A stretch of 28,831 bases of DNA from an uncultured Lachnospiraceae bacterium (GTDB lineage Bacteria > Bacillota > Clostridia > Lachnospirales > Lachnospiraceae). Both the position numbers and the translations under genes were made by a program. Below the pieces are notes generated by a model, which searched no databases, was not told where the DNA came from, and worked only from the letters and a program-made list of their open reading frames with translations. The stretch is taken from NCBI GenBank assembly GCA_900544445.1, contig UQVK01000042.1, positions 1 through 28,831 of the forward strand, given 5' to 3'. Position 1 is the first letter of the stretch. Each line of letters begins with the position of its first letter. Positions 8,188-16,392 of the stretch are shown piece after piece.

Positions 8188-9582
8188 ATGGCACAACTCT
8201 GGGGCGGACGTTTCACAAAGGAGACGGATCGTCTTGCGTATCAGTTCAACGCTTCCATCCATTTTGATCAGCGCTTTCTGGAGGAAGATATTGAGGGAAG
8301 CATCGCCCATGCGACCATGTTGGCAAAGCAGGGAATCCTGACGGATCAGGAAAAAGATGCGATTGTGGACGGCCTTACCGGGATCCGGGAGGATGTGGCG
8401 GCGGGAAAGCTTGCCGTTACGGACGAGTACGAGGATGTCCATAGCTTTGTGGAGGCGAACCTGATCGACCGGATCGGGGACGCGGGAAAGAAGCTTCACA
8501 CCGGAAGAAGCCGGAACGACCAGGTGGCGCTGGACATGAAGCTTTATGTGAGAAAAGAGATTCTGGAGATCGACGGCTCTATCAGGGAGCTTCTTACAAC
8601 CCTCCTTTCTTTGATGGAGGAAAATCTGGACACCATCATGCCGGGCTTCACCCATATGCAGAAGGCACAGCCTACAACGCTGGCCCATCATCTGGGCGCC
8701 TATTTTGAGATGTTCAAAAGGGACCGCCTCCGGATGAAGGACATTTACCACCGGATGAATACCTGCCCGCTGGGAGCGGGCGCGCTGGCCGGAACCACCT
8801 ATCCGCTGGACCGGGAATATACCGCGAAGCTTCTGGGTTTTGACGGCCCCACCTTAAACAGCATGGATTCCGTATCCGACCGGGATTACTGCATCGAGCT
8901 TTTATCCGCTCTTTCCACGGTGATGATGCATCTGAGCCGTTTTTCCGAGGAGATCATCACCTGGAATTCCAATGAATACGGCTTCGTGGAGATCGACGAC
9001 GCCTACTCCACGGGAAGCAGCATCATGCCGCAGAAAAAGAATCCGGACATCGCGGAGCTGGTGAGAGGAAAGACCGGACGGGTCTACGGCGCCCTGATGG
9101 GGCTTCTTACCACTATGAAGGGCATTCCGCTGGCCTATAACAAGGATATGCAGGAGGACAAGGAAGGCACCTTCGACGCCATCGATACGGTAAAGAGCTG
9201 CCTGATCCTGTTTACAGGCATGGTAAAAACCATGCGCTTCCGCAAGGAAACGATGGAAAGAAGCGCTGCGGGCGGATTTACCAACGCCACGGACGCGGCG
9301 GATTATCTGGTGGAAAAGGGCGTCCCCTTCCGGGATGCGCACGGCGTGATCGGGCGGCTGGTGCTCTACTGCATCGAGCGCGGGAAAAGCATCGGAGAGC
9401 TTTCCCTGGAGGAATTCAAAAGCTTCAGCCCTGCTTTTGAAGAGGATGTTTACGACGCCGTCTCCATGAAAACCTGTGTGGAGAAGCGTCTGACCCTGGG
9501 CGCGCCCGGCAGGCAGGCCATGGAACAGGTCATCGCCATCAACAGAAAGTACCTGCAGGAAAACGGTAGAATTACAGAATAG
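8188..9582 (+). CDS. argH: Argininosuccinate lyase
   Basis: ArgH cleaves argininosuccinate to arginine and fumarate, the last step of arginine biosynthesis, as a cytoplasmic homotetramer. The protein is 464 residues, the usual length. It starts MAQLWGGRFTKETDRL, has SRNDQVALDM near residue 110, GFTHMQKAQPTT at 153-164 and the superfamily signature GSSIMPQKKNPD at 276-287, which contains the mobile loop with the catalytic serine. A GGAGG ribosome binding site sits before the ATG. asd follows after 19 bases. The other arginine genes, including argG, are not in the window, so its supply partner lies elsewhere in the genome. Confidence 0.97.
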   Translation: MAQLWGGRFTKETDRLAYQFNASIHFDQRFLEEDIEGSIAHATMLAKQGILTDQEKDAIVDGLTGIREDVAAGKLAVTDEYEDVHSFVEANLIDRIGDAGKKLHTGRSRNDQVALDMKLYVRKEILEIDGSIRELLTTLLSLMEENLDTIMPGFTHMQKAQPTTLAHHLGAYFEMFKRDRLRMKDIYHRMNTCPLGAGALAGTTYPLDREYTAKLLGFDGPTLNSMDSVSDRDYCIELLSALSTVMMHLSRFSEEIITWNSNEYGFVEIDDAYSTGSSIMPQKKNPDIAELVRGKTGRVYGALMGLLTTMKGIPLAYNKDMQEDKEGTFDAIDTVKSCLILFTGMVKTMRFRKETMERSAAGGFTNATDAADYLVEKGVPFRDAHGVIGRLVLYCIERGKSIGELSLEEFKSFSPAFEEDVYDAVSMKTCVEKRLTLGAPGRQAMEQVIAINRKYLQENGRITE

Positions 9583-9601
9583 AAAAATGGAGGATTGAAT
9601 C

Positions 9602-10693
9602 ATGGAAAAGAAGCTGAAGGTTGGTATCCTGGGTGGAACCGGAATGGTGGGCCAGCGTTTTATTTCCCTGCTGGAGAACCATCCCTGGTTTGAGGTGACG
9701 GTGATCGCGGCAAGCCCCAGATCTGCGGGAAAGACCTATGAGGAGGCCGTGGGCGGCCGCTGGAAAATGGATACGCCCATGCCGGAAGCGGTGAAAAACA
9801 TCGTTGTCATGAACGTGAACGAGGTGGAAAAGGTAGCGAAGGACGTGGACTTCGTTTTCAGCGCAGTTGACATGACGAAGGAAGAGATCAAAAAGATCGA
9901 AGAGGACTACGCGAAGACGGAGACTCCCGTGGTTTCCAACAACAGCGCTCACCGCTGGACGCCCGACGTTCCCATGGTGGTGCCGGAGATCAACCCGGAG
10001 CACATGCAGGTGATTGAATTCCAGAGGAAGAGACTGGGAACCACCAGAGGCTTCGTTGCGGTGAAGCCCAACTGCTCCATTCAGAGCTATGCTCCCGTTC
10101 TCACCGCCTGGAAGGAGTTTGAACCCACAGAAGTGGTTGCGACCACCTATCAGGCGATCTCCGGCGCGGGAAAGACCTTCCAGGACTGGCCGGAAATGGT
10201 GGGCAACATCATCCCCTATATCGGCGGAGAAGAGGAGAAGAGTGAAAAGGAGCCCCTGCGCATCTGGGGTAAGATTGAGGACGGCGTGATCGTTCCTGCC
10301 GCCTCCCCCGTCATCACCTGTCAGTGCGTGCGCGTGCCCGTCCTGAACGGACATACCGCCGCCGTGTTCGTAAAATTTGCAAAGAAGGCGACGAAGGAAG
10401 AGCTGATTGAGAAGCTGGTAAGCTTCCGCGGCGCTCCCCAGGAGCTGAATCTTCCCAGCGCGCCGAAGCAGTTCATCCAGTATCTGGAGGAGGACAACAG
10501 ACCGCAGGTGGCGCTGGATGTAAACTATGAGAGCGGCATGGGTGTTTCCGTCGGCAGACTGCGCGAGGATACGGTATATGACTGGAAGTTCATCGGCCTG
10601 TCCCACAATACGGTGCGCGGCGCGGCAGGCGGAGCGATCCTGTGTGCGGAGCTTCTGAAGGCCCAGGGCTACATCACCGCAAAGGAAGACTGA
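9602..10693 (+). CDS. asd: Aspartate-semialdehyde dehydrogenase
   Basis: Asd reduces aspartyl phosphate with NADPH to aspartate semialdehyde, the branch point to lysine/diaminopimelate, threonine and methionine. The 363-residue protein has an N-terminal nucleotide-binding motif GILGGTGMVGQRF, the catalytic Cys158 in KPNCSIQS and a substrate-binding stretch ISGAGKTF near 190. Length and sequence fit the archaeal/fungal-type (longer) branch of the family rather than the short enterobacterial form. The ATG follows GGAGG. It sits between argH and topB with gaps of 19 and 16 bases, so the three are probably co-transcribed. Confidence 0.95.
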   Translation: MEKKLKVGILGGTGMVGQRFISLLENHPWFEVTVIAASPRSAGKTYEEAVGGRWKMDTPMPEAVKNIVVMNVNEVEKVAKDVDFVFSAVDMTKEEIKKIEEDYAKTETPVVSNNSAHRWTPDVPMVVPEINPEHMQVIEFQRKRLGTTRGFVAVKPNCSIQSYAPVLTAWKEFEPTEVVATTYQAISGAGKTFQDWPEMVGNIIPYIGGEEEKSEKEPLRIWGKIEDGVIVPAASPVITCQCVRVPVLNGHTAAVFVKFAKKATKEELIEKLVSFRGAPQELNLPSAPKQFIQYLEEDNRPQVALDVNYESGMGVSVGRLREDTVYDWKFIGLSHNTVRGAAGGAILCAELLKAQGYITAKED

Positions 10694-10709
10694 AAGAGGA
10701 AGAAAAGCA

Positions 10710-12935
10710 TTGAGTCAGAGTAAAGGAAAGGATCTGTTTATCGCAGAAAAGCCCAGCGTGGCCCGGGAGTTTGCCAAAGCGCTGAAATACCGCATGACAA
10801 ACCGGGACGGATATATGGAATCAGAGGAGGCCGTGGTGACCTGGTGCGTCGGTCATCTGGTGACCATGAGCTACCCGGAGGCCTATGATCCGGCGCTGAA
10901 GCACTGGAGCCTTCAGACCCTTCCCTTTCTGCCGGAGGAATACAAATACGAAGTGATCCCCGGCGTACAGAAGCAGTTTGATATCGTCAGCTCCCTTCTG
11001 AACCGGGAGGATGTGACCACCATCTATGTGTGCACGGACTCCGGACGGGAGGGAGAGTATATCTACCGGCTGGTGGAAAAACAGGCGGGCGTGCACGGCA
11101 AGACCCGGCGCAGGGTGTGGATCGACTCCCAGACGGAGGAGGAGATCCTGCGCGGCATCCGGGAGGCGAAGGACCTTTCTGCCTATGATCATTTAAGCGA
11201 CGCCGCCTATCTGCGGGCGAAGGAAGATTACCTGATGGGAATCAACTTCTCCCGCGTCCTCACGCTGAAATACGGCACGCCGGTGAAAAACTACCTGAAA
11301 CTGGACCGGGCCGTCATTTCCGTGGGCCGGGTCATGACCTGCGTGCTTGGCATGGTGGTGAACCGGGAGCGGGAGATCCGCCAGTTCGTAAAAACGCCCT
11401 TTTACCGGGTGACGGCTTCCCTGCTTCCGGAGGGAATGGCCTCCGGAAGCAGGGAGAGTGGTGCGGGTGAAGTTCCTGCGCCGCAGGGAACGCCCGCAGC
11501 ACGGGAGGCATCCGTGCGGCAGAAGGGCTTCGAGGGCGAGTGGCGGGCCGTGGAGGGCTCCGCCTGGTACCAGTCGCCCCTTCTTTACAAGGAAAACGGC
11601 TTTCTAAAAAAAGAGAGCGCCGAAGCGCTGATCGATTTTCTGAAAACAGAGGAAGAAGCGCCTGTAATTGAAAAGATCGAGCGGAAGAAGGAGCAGAAGT
11701 ATCCGCCTCTTTTATACAACCTAGCGGAACTTCAGAACGACTGCTCCCGGCTGTTCAAGCTCAGCCCGGATGAGACGCTGCGGATCGCCCAGGAGCTCTA
11801 TGAGAAGAAGCTGACAACCTATCCCCGTACGGACGCCCGCGTGCTTTCCTCCGCGGTTGCGAAGGAGATCGCAAGGAATATCGGTGGGCTCAAAAGCTAT
11901 CAGCCGCTGGCCGCATTCGCGTCTCAGGTGCTGGAATCCGGCACCTTTAAGGGAATCGCGAAAACCAGATATGTGAACGATAAGCTGATCACGGACCATT
12001 ACGCGATCATTCCCACCGGACAGGGCTTTGGAGCGCTCCGTTCCCTGGCCCCTGCGTCGGCCAGGGTGTATGAACTGATCGTCAGGCGGTTTCTGAGCAT
12101 TTTTTACCCGCCGGCTGTTTATCAGAAAATTTCTCTGGTCTGTATGATGAAGAAGGAACGCTTTTTCTCCAGCTTCCGCGTGCTGGTGGAGGAGGGCTAT
12201 CTGAAGGTGGCGCGCCGCCAGGACAAAGGAGCCGCTACGGACCGCACGGACCATGTCGAAGCGGATCAGAGCGGCGGGGTGGAGTCGGAAAACGCTTCCG
12301 GCGCGGATGCGCAGAAGGAGGAAGGCGGCCAGACGGAAGAAAAGTATGACGCCGCCTTTCTTGCCGTTTTACAGAAGCTGAAAAAGGGTATGAAGCTTTC
12401 CTGTGAGGGCTTTTCCATCAAGGAAGGGGAAACCTCCCCGCCCAAACGGTACAATTCCGGAAGTATGATCCTGACCATGGAAAACGCGGGCCAGTTCATC
12501 GAGGATGAGGAGCTTCGCGCGCAGATCAAGGGAAGCGGCATCGGCACCAGCGCCACCAGGGCGGAAATCCTGAAAAAGCTGGTTGCCATTCAGTATCTTT
12601 CCCTGAATAAAAAGACCCAGATCATCACGCCCACCCAGATGGGGGAAATGATCTATGACGTGGTGTCGGATTCCATCCGTCCCCTGTTAAATCCCGCCCT
12701 CACGGCGAGCTGGGAGAAGGGGCTTGCCATGGTGGCGCAGGGAGAAATCACCAGCGACGAATATATGCAGAAGCTTACGGATTTCGTGACGAGAAGAACC
12801 AACATCGTAAAACAGCTGAATAACCAGCAGGTCCTCTACCGGCAGTTTGAGGACAGCGCAAAATATTATGCAAAGCGTCCGGCCGCGGTTTCCGCCCCTG
12901 TGAAAAAGGCGGAGGCAGTGCCCGGAAAGAATTGA
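10710..12935 (+). CDS. topB: DNA topoisomerase III (type IA)
   Basis: TopB relaxes and decatenates DNA through a 5'-phosphotyrosyl intermediate. The 741-residue protein begins with the TOPRIM motif DLFIAEKPSVARE, has DSGREGEYIYR for the acidic metal site near residue 110 and the active-site Tyr371 in LTTYPRTDAR. C-terminal motifs include GIGTSATRAEIL and LTASWEKGL. Translation appears to start at TTG 10710, placed nine bases after AGAGGA; no in-frame ATG fits. Two low-complexity inserts are visible: a Gly/Ala/Pro stretch near 245-275 and an Asp/Glu/Gly stretch near 505-540. Chromosomal topB homologues usually run to about 650-720 residues, so these inserts explain the length. Confidence 0.95.
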   Translation: MSQSKGKDLFIAEKPSVAREFAKALKYRMTNRDGYMESEEAVVTWCVGHLVTMSYPEAYDPALKHWSLQTLPFLPEEYKYEVIPGVQKQFDIVSSLLNREDVTTIYVCTDSGREGEYIYRLVEKQAGVHGKTRRRVWIDSQTEEEILRGIREAKDLSAYDHLSDAAYLRAKEDYLMGINFSRVLTLKYGTPVKNYLKLDRAVISVGRVMTCVLGMVVNREREIRQFVKTPFYRVTASLLPEGMASGSRESGAGEVPAPQGTPAAREASVRQKGFEGEWRAVEGSAWYQSPLLYKENGFLKKESAEALIDFLKTEEEAPVIEKIERKKEQKYPPLLYNLAELQNDCSRLFKLSPDETLRIAQELYEKKLTTYPRTDARVLSSAVAKEIARNIGGLKSYQPLAAFASQVLESGTFKGIAKTRYVNDKLITDHYAIIPTGQGFGALRSLAPASARVYELIVRRFLSIFYPPAVYQKISLVCMMKKERFFSSFRVLVEEGYLKVARRQDKGAATDRTDHVEADQSGGVESENASGADAQKEEGGQTEEKYDAAFLAVLQKLKKGMKLSCEGFSIKEGETSPPKRYNSGSMILTMENAGQFIEDEELRAQIKGSGIGTSATRAEILKKLVAIQYLSLNKKTQIITPTQMGEMIYDVVSDSIRPLLNPALTASWEKGLAMVAQGEITSDEYMQKLTDFVTRRTNIVKQLNNQQVLYRQFEDSAKYYAKRPAAVSAPVKKAEAVPGKN

Positions 12936-12942
12936 GTTGAAA

Positions 12943-13056
12943 TGCTGCCCCTGGCAGCAAAAAGGAGGCCGGCACGAACCGTGGGTTCGTGCCAAAAAAC
13001 AGCTTACGCTGTTTTTGACAGAATGTAATGCCGCCTTTGGGCGGCAGAAAAAGGAG
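12943..13056. repeat. Composite four-hairpin element ending in a ribosome binding site
   Basis: Four perfect hairpins fill the topB-LbH gap. They are TGCTGCC/GGCAGCA (12943-12959), GGCACGAACC/GGTTCGTGCC (12971-12993), AAAAACAGC/GCTGTTTTT (12995-13016) and TGCCGCC/GGCGGCA (13029-13046), followed by AAGGAGG before the next ATG. The last three occur in the same order at 15367-15438. The third stem has a different sequence there but stays fully paired, which points to selection for structure. Confidence 0.75.
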
Positions 13057-13061
13057 GAAAC

Positions 13062-13736
13062 ATGAAGGCATGCAGGATTGACAGGCTTTATGACTTGAGG
13101 GAAACCATAGCGGCGGCTGTTTTTGAAGGGGCGGAATATCCCTGGGAGGTTCTGCCGAAGATCAAGGATTTTATCATCGAGCTGGGAAACAGCCTTCCGG
13201 AAGACCGTTATGAGAAACGGGGGGAAAACATCTGGATCGCGAAAAGCGCGAAAGTGGCTCCCACGGCCTGCCTGAACGGCCCGCTCATCATCGATGAGGA
13301 AGCGGAGGTGCGCCACTGTGCCTTTGTACGGGGCAGCGCCATCGTGGGAAAGGGAGCGGTGGTCGGCAATTCCACAGAGCTGAAAAACGTGATTCTCTTC
13401 AATAAAGTACAGGTGCCTCACTACAATTATGTGGGAGACAGCATCCTTGGTTATAAAGCCCATATGGGAGCAGGCTCCATCACCTCCAACGTGAAGAGCG
13501 ACAAAACCCTTGTGGTGGTCCGCTGTGAGGGCAAAGAATGCCACACCGGCCTGAAGAAGTTCGGCGCCATGCTGGGCGACAACGTGGAGGTGGGCTGCAA
13601 CAGCGTCCTGAATCCCGGAACCGTGATCGGCCGCGGCAGCAATATCTACCCACTGTCCATGGTGAGAGGCTATGTGCCGGAAAATTCCATTTTCAAAAAT
13701 GCGGATGAGATCGTAACAAAAAGAAGAACGGACTGA
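13062..13736 (+). CDS. Left-handed beta-helix (hexapeptide repeat) protein, GlmU C-terminal-like
   Basis: The 224-residue protein has an N-terminal region of about 60 residues followed by hexapeptide repeats typical of left-handed beta-helix acyltransferases. Examples are SAKVAPTACLNGPLIIDEEAEV, GSAIVGKGAVVGNSTELKNVI and GDNVEVGCNSVLNPGTVIGRGSNI. Homologues are often annotated as UDP-N-acetylglucosamine pyrophosphorylase-like, but the nucleotidyltransferase domain of GlmU is absent, so I infer at most a sugar-nucleotide or acyl-acceptor role. The ATG follows AAGGAGG. It is separated from topB by the composite hairpin element and is followed by a terminator, so it is the last gene of the argH group or a unit of its own. 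Confidence 0.8.
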   Translation: MKACRIDRLYDLRETIAAAVFEGAEYPWEVLPKIKDFIIELGNSLPEDRYEKRGENIWIAKSAKVAPTACLNGPLIIDEEAEVRHCAFVRGSAIVGKGAVVGNSTELKNVILFNKVQVPHYNYVGDSILGYKAHMGAGSITSNVKSDKTLVVVRCEGKECHTGLKKFGAMLGDNVEVGCNSVLNPGTVIGRGSNIYPLSMVRGYVPENSIFKNADEIVTKRRTD

Positions 13737-13798
13737 AAAGGGATGAATTGAATATGCGGGCCTGACTGACCCTGCTGTCCGCCGACCGATGAAAAAGT

Positions 13799-13839
13799 AA
13801 AGCCGTGTTCCGCCGCCTTCGGAGCATGGCTTTATTTTC
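13799..13839 (+). terminator. Rho-independent terminator after the beta-helix gene
   Basis: AAAGCCGTGTTCCG (from 13799) pairs with CGGAGCATGGCTTT (ending 13833), allowing two G-U pairs, and runs into TTTATTTT. It separates the argH group from the ABC importer. Confidence 0.8.
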
Positions 13840-13842
13840 TGG

Positions 13843-13871
13843 TTGACGAATGCTGGTATTTCGTGTATAGT
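13843..13871 (+). promoter_or_regulatory. Sigma-A type promoter of the TrpXYZ-like importer
   Basis: TTGACG (13843-13848), a 17-base spacer and TATAGT (13866-13871) make a near-consensus promoter directly after the terminator. The leader is only about 60 bases, too short for a T-box. ACGCATT occurs twice in it (13880 and 13896 regions), which might be an operator half-site. Confidence 0.75.
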
Positions 13872-13941
13872 AACAGTTGAACGCATTAATGCTTTCACGC
13901 ATTGAAGTGATCAAATTGAGGAAAGAAAAGGGGAATCAGTT

Positions 13942-15039
13942 ATGAAAAAGTTATTGGCGGTAGTAACAGCATTCACCATGACCGCTGCCATGCTGGCAGG
14001 CTGCGGAAGCAGCACAGGAAGCTCCGCTTCTTCGGAAACGCAGGCTTCAGAGGCAGCAGCTTCGGAGACTTCAGCAGCGGAAACTGCTGCGGAAGAGAGC
14101 ACGGCGGCAGAGAGTGAAGCGGAGAGTACGGCTGCGGATACAGCCGGAAGCGATACGGTTTATAATATCGGTATTTGCCAGCTTCTGCAGCATGACGCGC
14201 TGGATCAGGCGACCCAGGGCTTCAAGGACGCCATGGTGGAACTGCTTGGCGAGGACAGGGTTGTATTTGACGAACAGAACGCTTCCAATGATTCTGCAAC
14301 CTGTGCCACGATCATCAATCAGTTCGTATCCGCGGATGTGGATCTGATTCTGGCAAATGCGACGGCAGCTCTTCAGGCGGCCGCACAGGGAACCACGGAA
14401 ATCCCGATTCTCGGCACTTCCATCACCGATTATGCCACTGCGCTGGGAATTGATGACTGGACGGGAACCACCGGAATGAATATTTCCGGAACCTCCGATC
14501 TCGCGCCTCTGGAAGAGCAGGCGGCCATGCTGAACGAGCTGTTCCCGGATGCGCAGAATGTCGGCCTGCTGTACTGCTCCGCGGAGCCCAACTCCATTTA
14601 CCAGGCGGATACCATCCGAGGCTATCTGGAGGGATATGGATATACCTGTGAGGACTACACCTTTGCGGATTCCAATGACCTGGCTTCCGTTGTAACCAAC
14701 GCGGTGTCCTCCTGCGACGTGATCTATGTGCCTACGGACAATACCGCAGCAGGAAATACCGAAGTCATCAACAATGTGTGCCTGCCTGCAGGAATCCCGG
14801 TTATTGCCGGTGAGCAGGGCATCTGCTCCGGCTGCGGCGTGGCGACGCTTTCCATCAGCTATTACGACATCGGCTATGCGGCAGGTGAGATGGCTGTTGA
14901 TATCCTTGAAAACGGTGCGGATATCTCCACAATGGAGATCCAGTCTGCTCCCAATGTGACCAAGATGTACAACGAGGCGATCTGCAGCGAACTCGGAATC
15001 ACAGTTCCGGACGACTACGAGCCGATTGCCGCTGAATAA
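13942..15039 (+). CDS. ABC transporter substrate-binding lipoprotein, TrpX-like (ABC_sub_bind)
   Basis: The protein (365 residues) has a lipoprotein signal peptide ending in LAGC, so the mature chain is anchored outside the membrane at Cys21. A Ser/Ala/Glu/Thr-rich linker of about 50 residues follows. The ligand-binding domain begins VYNIGICQLLQHDALDQATQGF, the hallmark of the ABC_sub_bind family that includes TrpX of streptococci. Family members have been linked to aromatic amino acids, but here there is no T-box or other clue, so the ligand is open. It is the first gene of a binding protein-permease-ATPase cassette. Two terminator-like hairpins after its stop should make it more abundant than the membrane parts. 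Confidence 0.88.
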   Translation: MKKLLAVVTAFTMTAAMLAGCGSSTGSSASSETQASEAAASETSAAETAAEESTAAESEAESTAADTAGSDTVYNIGICQLLQHDALDQATQGFKDAMVELLGEDRVVFDEQNASNDSATCATIINQFVSADVDLILANATAALQAAAQGTTEIPILGTSITDYATALGIDDWTGTTGMNISGTSDLAPLEEQAAMLNELFPDAQNVGLLYCSAEPNSIYQADTIRGYLEGYGYTCEDYTFADSNDLASVVTNAVSSCDVIYVPTDNTAAGNTEVINNVCLPAGIPVIAGEQGICSGCGVATLSISYYDIGYAAGEMAVDILENGADISTMEIQSAPNVTKMYNEAICSELGITVPDDYEPIAAE

Positions 15040-15084
15040 GGACAGACTGTCCATTCCATTGCGGACGGAAACATATTATGTACA

Positions 15085-15120
15085 AAACGGGGATGCCGCA
15101 TCTTCTGGGCATCCCTGTTT
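15085..15120 (+). terminator. Terminator-like hairpin after the binding-protein gene
   Basis: AAACGGGGATGCC (15085-15097) pairs with GGCATCCCTGTTT (15108-15120) with one G-U pair. The trailing T-run is short (TGTTTG), so termination is probably partial. Confidence 0.55.
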
Positions 15121-15135
15121 GTGGGAGCGGTTTGG

Positions 15136-15160
15136 AAGCGGCATCTTCCTGCCGCTTTTT
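15136..15160 (+). terminator. Second terminator/attenuator in the importer operon
   Basis: AAGCGGCA (15136-15143) pairs perfectly with TGCCGCTT (15150-15157) across six bases and the stem runs into TTTTT. Tandem hairpins between the binding-protein and permease genes suggest attenuation. Confidence 0.6.
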
Positions 15161-15163
15161 GCG

Positions 15164-15286
15164 CGATAAGCCCGGAGGGCGGCCGCATGGATGGGCAGGC
15201 TTGCCTGCCATCCATGCAGACATTCGACGGGCAACGGACAGCTCACAGCCCGGCTGTGAGCTGAACCGATAAGCCCGGAGGGCGGC
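15164..15286. repeat. 20-bp direct repeat enclosing two palindromes
   Basis: CGATAAGCCCGGAGGGCGGC occurs at 15164-15183 and 15267-15286. Between the copies lie two long hairpins: a 15-bp stem with one bulge (15185-15200 with 15203-15217) and a perfect 12-bp stem, CAGCTCACAGCC with GGCTGTGAGCTG (15239-15263). I see no coding capacity. The layout suggests sequential insertion of small palindromic elements. Confidence 0.7.
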
Positions 15287-15447
15287 GCGGGCGAAGTACG
15301 TGCCAAAGAATGCCGGAGGCATTCTTTAATAAATTTATGCCGCCTGACGGCGGCGGACTGGAGGCCGGCACGAACCAATGTTCGTGCCAAAGAATGCCTC
15401 CGGCATTCTTTTGTGAATTCATGCCGCCTCCGGCGGCAGACAGGAGG
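15281..15447. repeat. Two tandem composite multi-hairpin elements before the permease gene
   Basis: Two copies of one module lie in tandem. Copy 1 has GGCGCG/CGTGCC (about 15284-15304), AAAGAATGCC/GGCATTCTTT (15305-15327) and GCCGCC/GGCGGC (15339-15354), then GGAGG. Copy 2 has GGCACGAAC/GTTCGTGCC (15367-15388), the same AAAGAATGCC stem (15389-15411) and TGCCGCC/GGCGGCA (15422-15438), then AGGAGG, which is the ribosome binding site of the permease. The module matches 12971-13056. The two 23-bp AAAGAATGCC hairpins are exact reverse complements of each other. Confidence 0.8.
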
Positions 15448-15453
15448 TAGAAA

Positions 15454-16392
15454 GTGAATATTATGGCTCTTTTTAATGCGCTTCCGGGTGCATGCGCACA
15501 GGGCCTGGTCTGGGGAATCATGGCGATCGGCGTTTACATCACCTATAAGATCCTGGATCTGGCGGATCTGTCGGTGGACGGTTCCATGTGTACCGGGGGT
15601 GCGGTCTGTGTAATGATGATGCTCAGCGGTCATTCGGTAGGGGTGTCGCTGCTGGCGGCTTTTCTGGCGGGCGTGCTCGCCGGACTTGCAACAGGAATTT
15701 TCCACACCGCCATGGGAATCCCGGCGATTCTCGCGGGAATCCTGACCCAGCTCGGTCTGTATTCCATCAACCTGCGGATTATGGGAAACCGCGCCAATCA
15801 GGCGCTCAGCGCATCCCAGTACGATCTGCTCATTTCCCTGAGAAATGTAAAGGATGTCCCCTTTTATGAAAATACGCTTCTGATCTGTCTGATCATTATT
15901 GTCATCCTGATCGCCGTACTTTACTGGTTTTTTGGTACGGCGCTGGGCTGCTCCATCCGTGCGACGGGCTCCAATCCCAACATGTCCAGGGCACAGGGCA
16001 TCAATACGGATTTCTGCAAGCTTCTCGGTCTGATGGTTTCTAATGGAATCGTCGCCTTTTCGGGTGGACTTCTGGCGCAGTACCAGGGCTTTGCCGACGT
16101 GAACATGGGACGCGGCGCCATCGTCATCGGGCTTGCCGCCGTCATCATTGGTGAGGTAATCTTCCGCCGGGTGCGCGGAAATTTTGCCTTTACGCTTGCA
16201 ACGGTCGCCTTCGGCGCCATCATTTATTATCTGGTGCTCCAGGTAGTGCTCTGGCTGGGTTTAAACGCCAACGATCTGAAGCTGCTTTCCGCTCTGGTGG
16301 TTGCAGTGTTCCTGGCGATCCCCCACATCCGGGAAAAATATTTTGCAAAGCCTGTAAAGCCTGCGAAAAAAGGAGGTGAGCCCCGTGCTTGA
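15454..16392 (+). CDS. ABC transporter permease, TrpY-like (BPD_transp_2)
   Basis: The 312-residue inner-membrane protein has about eight hydrophobic segments and belongs to the branched-chain-amino-acid/sugar permease fold. ITYKILDLADLSVDGS near residue 30 and SIRATGSNPNMSRAQGI near 170 are typical of the permeases that go with ABC_sub_bind proteins. It begins at GTG 15454, six bases after AGGAGG; an ATG three codons later is too far from the site. The ATPase gene overlaps its end by eight bases. The 414-base gap from the binding-protein gene is unusual for such cassettes and is filled with palindromes. Confidence 0.88.
   Translation: MNIMALFNALPGACAQGLVWGIMAIGVYITYKILDLADLSVDGSMCTGGAVCVMMMLSGHSVGVSLLAAFLAGVLAGLATGIFHTAMGIPAILAGILTQLGLYSINLRIMGNRANQALSASQYDLLISLRNVKDVPFYENTLLICLIIIVILIAVLYWFFGTALGCSIRATGSNPNMSRAQGINTDFCKLLGLMVSNGIVAFSGGLLAQYQGFADVNMGRGAIVIGLAAVIIGEVIFRRVRGNFAFTLATVAFGAIIYYLVLQVVLWLGLNANDLKLLSALVVAVFLAIPHIREKYFAKPVKPAKKGGEPRA

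Noticed and set aside
8007..8267. Plus-strand frame starting MKKEEFCSFLL before argH
   Set aside because: It spans the inferred argH promoter and runs 80 bases into argH, with no ribosome binding site supporting a coupled start.
9572..10606. Long open frame (344 codons) antisense to asd
   Set aside because: It mirrors a well-supported gene and results from codon bias in GC-rich coding sequence; no ribosome binding site or family match.
12687..13898. Long antisense frame across topB and the beta-helix gene
   Set aside because: It crosses two real genes, a repeat element and a terminator, and has no recognisable domain.
13872..13941. T-box or other riboswitch before the TrpX-like gene
   Set aside because: The leader is only about 60 bases and has no specifier loop or T-box sequence.
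15164..15447. CRISPR array
   Set aside because: The repeats are palindromes of differing sequence without regular length or unique spacers, and no cas gene is near.
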